This document shows, in pieces, positions 5,459 through 6,359 of a stretch of 6,359 bases of DNA. Numbering within the stretch: the stretch's first letter is position 1; the number at the start of each line of letters is the position of its first letter. The DNA is from JBEIUO01 sp964549785 (lineage in GTDB: Bacteria; Planctomycetota; Phycisphaerae; Phycisphaerales; UBA1924): positions 1 through 6,359 of the forward strand of contig CAZJXA010000194.1 of assembly GCA_964549785.1 (NCBI GenBank), given 5' to 3'. The notes beneath the pieces were generated by a model that did not search any database, was not told the DNA's origin, and worked only from the letters and a program-made list of their open reading frames with translations. A program made the position numbers and the translations under genes.

Positions 5459-6127
5459 ATGAAACGCCCGTCTTCCGAGAGCGCAGAACGAATCTCTGCG
5501 AAGGGGCGTGCCGCCGAGGTGTTCTTTGCCGATCGCGCTCAACCCCGCACCTGGCTCTGCAACAACCATGCCTCCAGCCCCGCCATCTGGTTGGTCTACG
5601 ACAAAAAGTCCGCCCGTGTGACGCGGGCCTTGTCGTACGACCAAATTGTGGAAGAAGCATTGTGCTTTGGGTGGATCGACGGCGTCAGCGGCCGTGTGGA
5701 TGCGGGTCGCGCGAAACTGTATTTTTGTCGCCGAAAGAAGAAGAGCGTCTGGTCGGCACTCAACAAGCGAAGATTGATCGCGCTGGCAGCGGACGGGCTG
5801 ATCACCCCGGCGGGCAGGGGCGTGATCGATGCGGCGAAACAGGACGGCTCATGGACGGCATTAGACGCGGTCGAAGCGTTGACGGTGCCTGCTGACTTAG
5901 CCAAGGCCTTGAAGACGGACGCCGCAGCGAACGGGAACTTCGAGGCGTTTCCGCCGGGGGTCAAGAAGCAGATTCTGCGCTGGGTGACGTCGGCGAAGCG
6001 GGCGGCCACCCGCGACGCCCGCGTGGCGGAAACGCTGAGGTTGGCCGCGAAGAATGAACGGGCGAATCAGCCCAACGCCGATCAGCCCAAGGCTAAAAAA
6101 AATCTGACGCAGCCCAGCGCCGGCTGA
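5459..6127 (+). CDS. YdeI/OmpD-associated family protein
   Basis: A 222-residue, probably cytoplasmic protein of the YdeI/OmpD-associated family, sometimes annotated as bacteriocin-protection; its biochemical role is not settled. Recognisable blocks in order are WLCNNHASSPAIWLVYDKK (32-50), LSYDQIVEEALCFGWIDGV (58-76), SVWSALNKRRL (96-106), a TPAGRGVIDAAKQDGSW block (about 115-132) and a C-terminal helical part ending KQILRWVTSAKRAATRDARVAETL (about 170-193). The conserved SYDxxVEEALCFGWIDG segment is intact. The last 23 or so residues form an Asn/Gln/Pro/Lys-rich tail beyond the usual domain. The ATG at 5459 is preceded by only a weak GGTAGA (5445-5450). It diverges from the YCII lipoprotein across 50 bases, so both promoters must lie there or inside the genes. 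No partner gene explains its job. Confidence 0.9.
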   Translation: MKRPSSESAERISAKGRAAEVFFADRAQPRTWLCNNHASSPAIWLVYDKKSARVTRALSYDQIVEEALCFGWIDGVSGRVDAGRAKLYFCRRKKKSVWSALNKRRLIALAADGLITPAGRGVIDAAKQDGSWTALDAVEALTVPADLAKALKTDAAANGNFEAFPPGVKKQILRWVTSAKRAATRDARVAETLRLAAKNERANQPNADQPKAKKNLTQPSAG

Positions 6128-6218
6128 ACCGGGCGTATCGGAACTAAAGTAGGACCAGGCCATTTTCGGTCATTTTAATGGGTGCGGAGATCCATCCCGG
6201 AGCGCACGCTTGTTTTTC

Positions 6219-6223
6219 AGGAG
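6219..6223 (+). promoter_or_regulatory. Ribosome-binding site of the right-edge lipoprotein gene
   Basis: AGGAG with a six-base spacer before the ATG at 6230. In the 102-base gap after the YdeI-family gene an AT-rich patch (CATTTTCGGTCATTTTAATG, 6159-6178) could hold a -10 element (TTTAAT), but no matching -35 is evident. Confidence 0.6.
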
Positions 6224-6229
6224 TTGACG

Positions 6230-6359
6230 ATGAAATTCACCGGTGTTTCCGCAGCTGTCATGGTCGTTGTTCTCTCCGCAAGCGGTTGTTCGCGCGAGGG
6301 CGAGGCGCCGACACCTGCCGGCACCCCCGCAAACCCGACCCAGCCGAAGAGCCCCGCTC
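6230..6359 (+). CDS. Lipoprotein, 5' end only
   Basis: The ATG at 6230 starts a frame of 43 codons that runs off the right edge without a stop. The product begins MKFTGVSAAVMVVVLSASGC: a Lys, a hydrophobic core and a lipobox SASGC with Cys20 as the expected lipidation site. A Glu, Thr and Pro-rich stretch follows (PTPAGTPANPTQP), typical of a flexible linker after the lipid anchor. A strong AGGAG six bases upstream supports the start. The functional domain lies outside the window, so its role cannot be judged. Confidence 0.8.
   Translation, partial: MKFTGVSAAVMVVVLSASGCSREGEAPTPAGTPANPTQPKSPA

Noticed and set aside
5409..5660. An 84-residue N-terminal extension of the YCII lipoprotein
   Set aside because: It would overlap the divergent YdeI-family gene, is Arg-rich and would bury the lipoprotein signal that begins at Met 5408.
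6106..6142. GCCC...GGGC pairing around the stop of the YdeI-family gene as a terminator
   Set aside because: Only four base pairs, partly inside the coding region, with no T-run.
6159..6178. Two CATTTT copies as an operator or direct repeat
   Set aside because: Six-base repeats in a short AT-rich patch are too weak to distinguish from chance.

Overview
The window is GC-rich and looks like a chromosomal stretch from a member of the Planctomycetota, possibly the Phycisphaerae. This placement is an inference from gene content, because there is no rRNA or taxonomic marker. The pointers are a Tat-exported Gfo/Idh/MocA oxidoreductase followed by another secreted protein, an excisionase-like HTH of the 'FFTTGEVAK...FRRVPRE' type next to a receiver-like/GAF protein, and several lipoproteins. 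There are no rRNAs, tRNAs, CRISPR arrays, transposases or phage genes.

Layout, left to right. (1) Positions 1-1434, minus strand: the Gfo/Idh/MocA oxidoreductase (130-1434), then the first 29 codons of a secreted protein that runs off the left edge (1-88). (2) Positions 1630-3078, plus strand: a small HTH DNA-binding protein (1630-1848) and, in the same reading frame 120 bases later, a protein with a degenerate receiver-like domain, a charged helical linker and a C-terminal GAF-like domain (1969-3078). In related proteins, as I recall them, this kind of HTH is fused directly to a receiver, so the pair looks like a split version of that architecture. (3) An imperfect hairpin (3109-3144) lies between converging genes. 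(4) Positions 3193-4500, minus strand: a probable three-gene unit reading a membrane protein (4090-4500), an ECF-like sigma-70 family factor (3543-4085) four bases after it, and an 84-residue protein with a TTG start behind a strong ribosome-binding site (3193-3447). (5) Positions 4671-5408, minus strand: a lipoprotein with an YCII (YciI-like) domain and what looks like a second, worn copy of the same fold. Diverging from it by 50 bases is a YdeI/OmpD-associated family protein (5459-6127, plus). (6) The start of a further lipoprotein runs off the right edge (6230-6359, plus).

The two places with most room for something undescribed are the split HTH plus receiver-like/GAF pair and the membrane protein/sigma-like/small-protein unit facing it. 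Both look regulatory, but the sequence gives no signal or target for either. No intergenic stretch exceeds 300 bases; the longest are 1435-1629, 4501-4670, 1849-1968 and 3079-3192.
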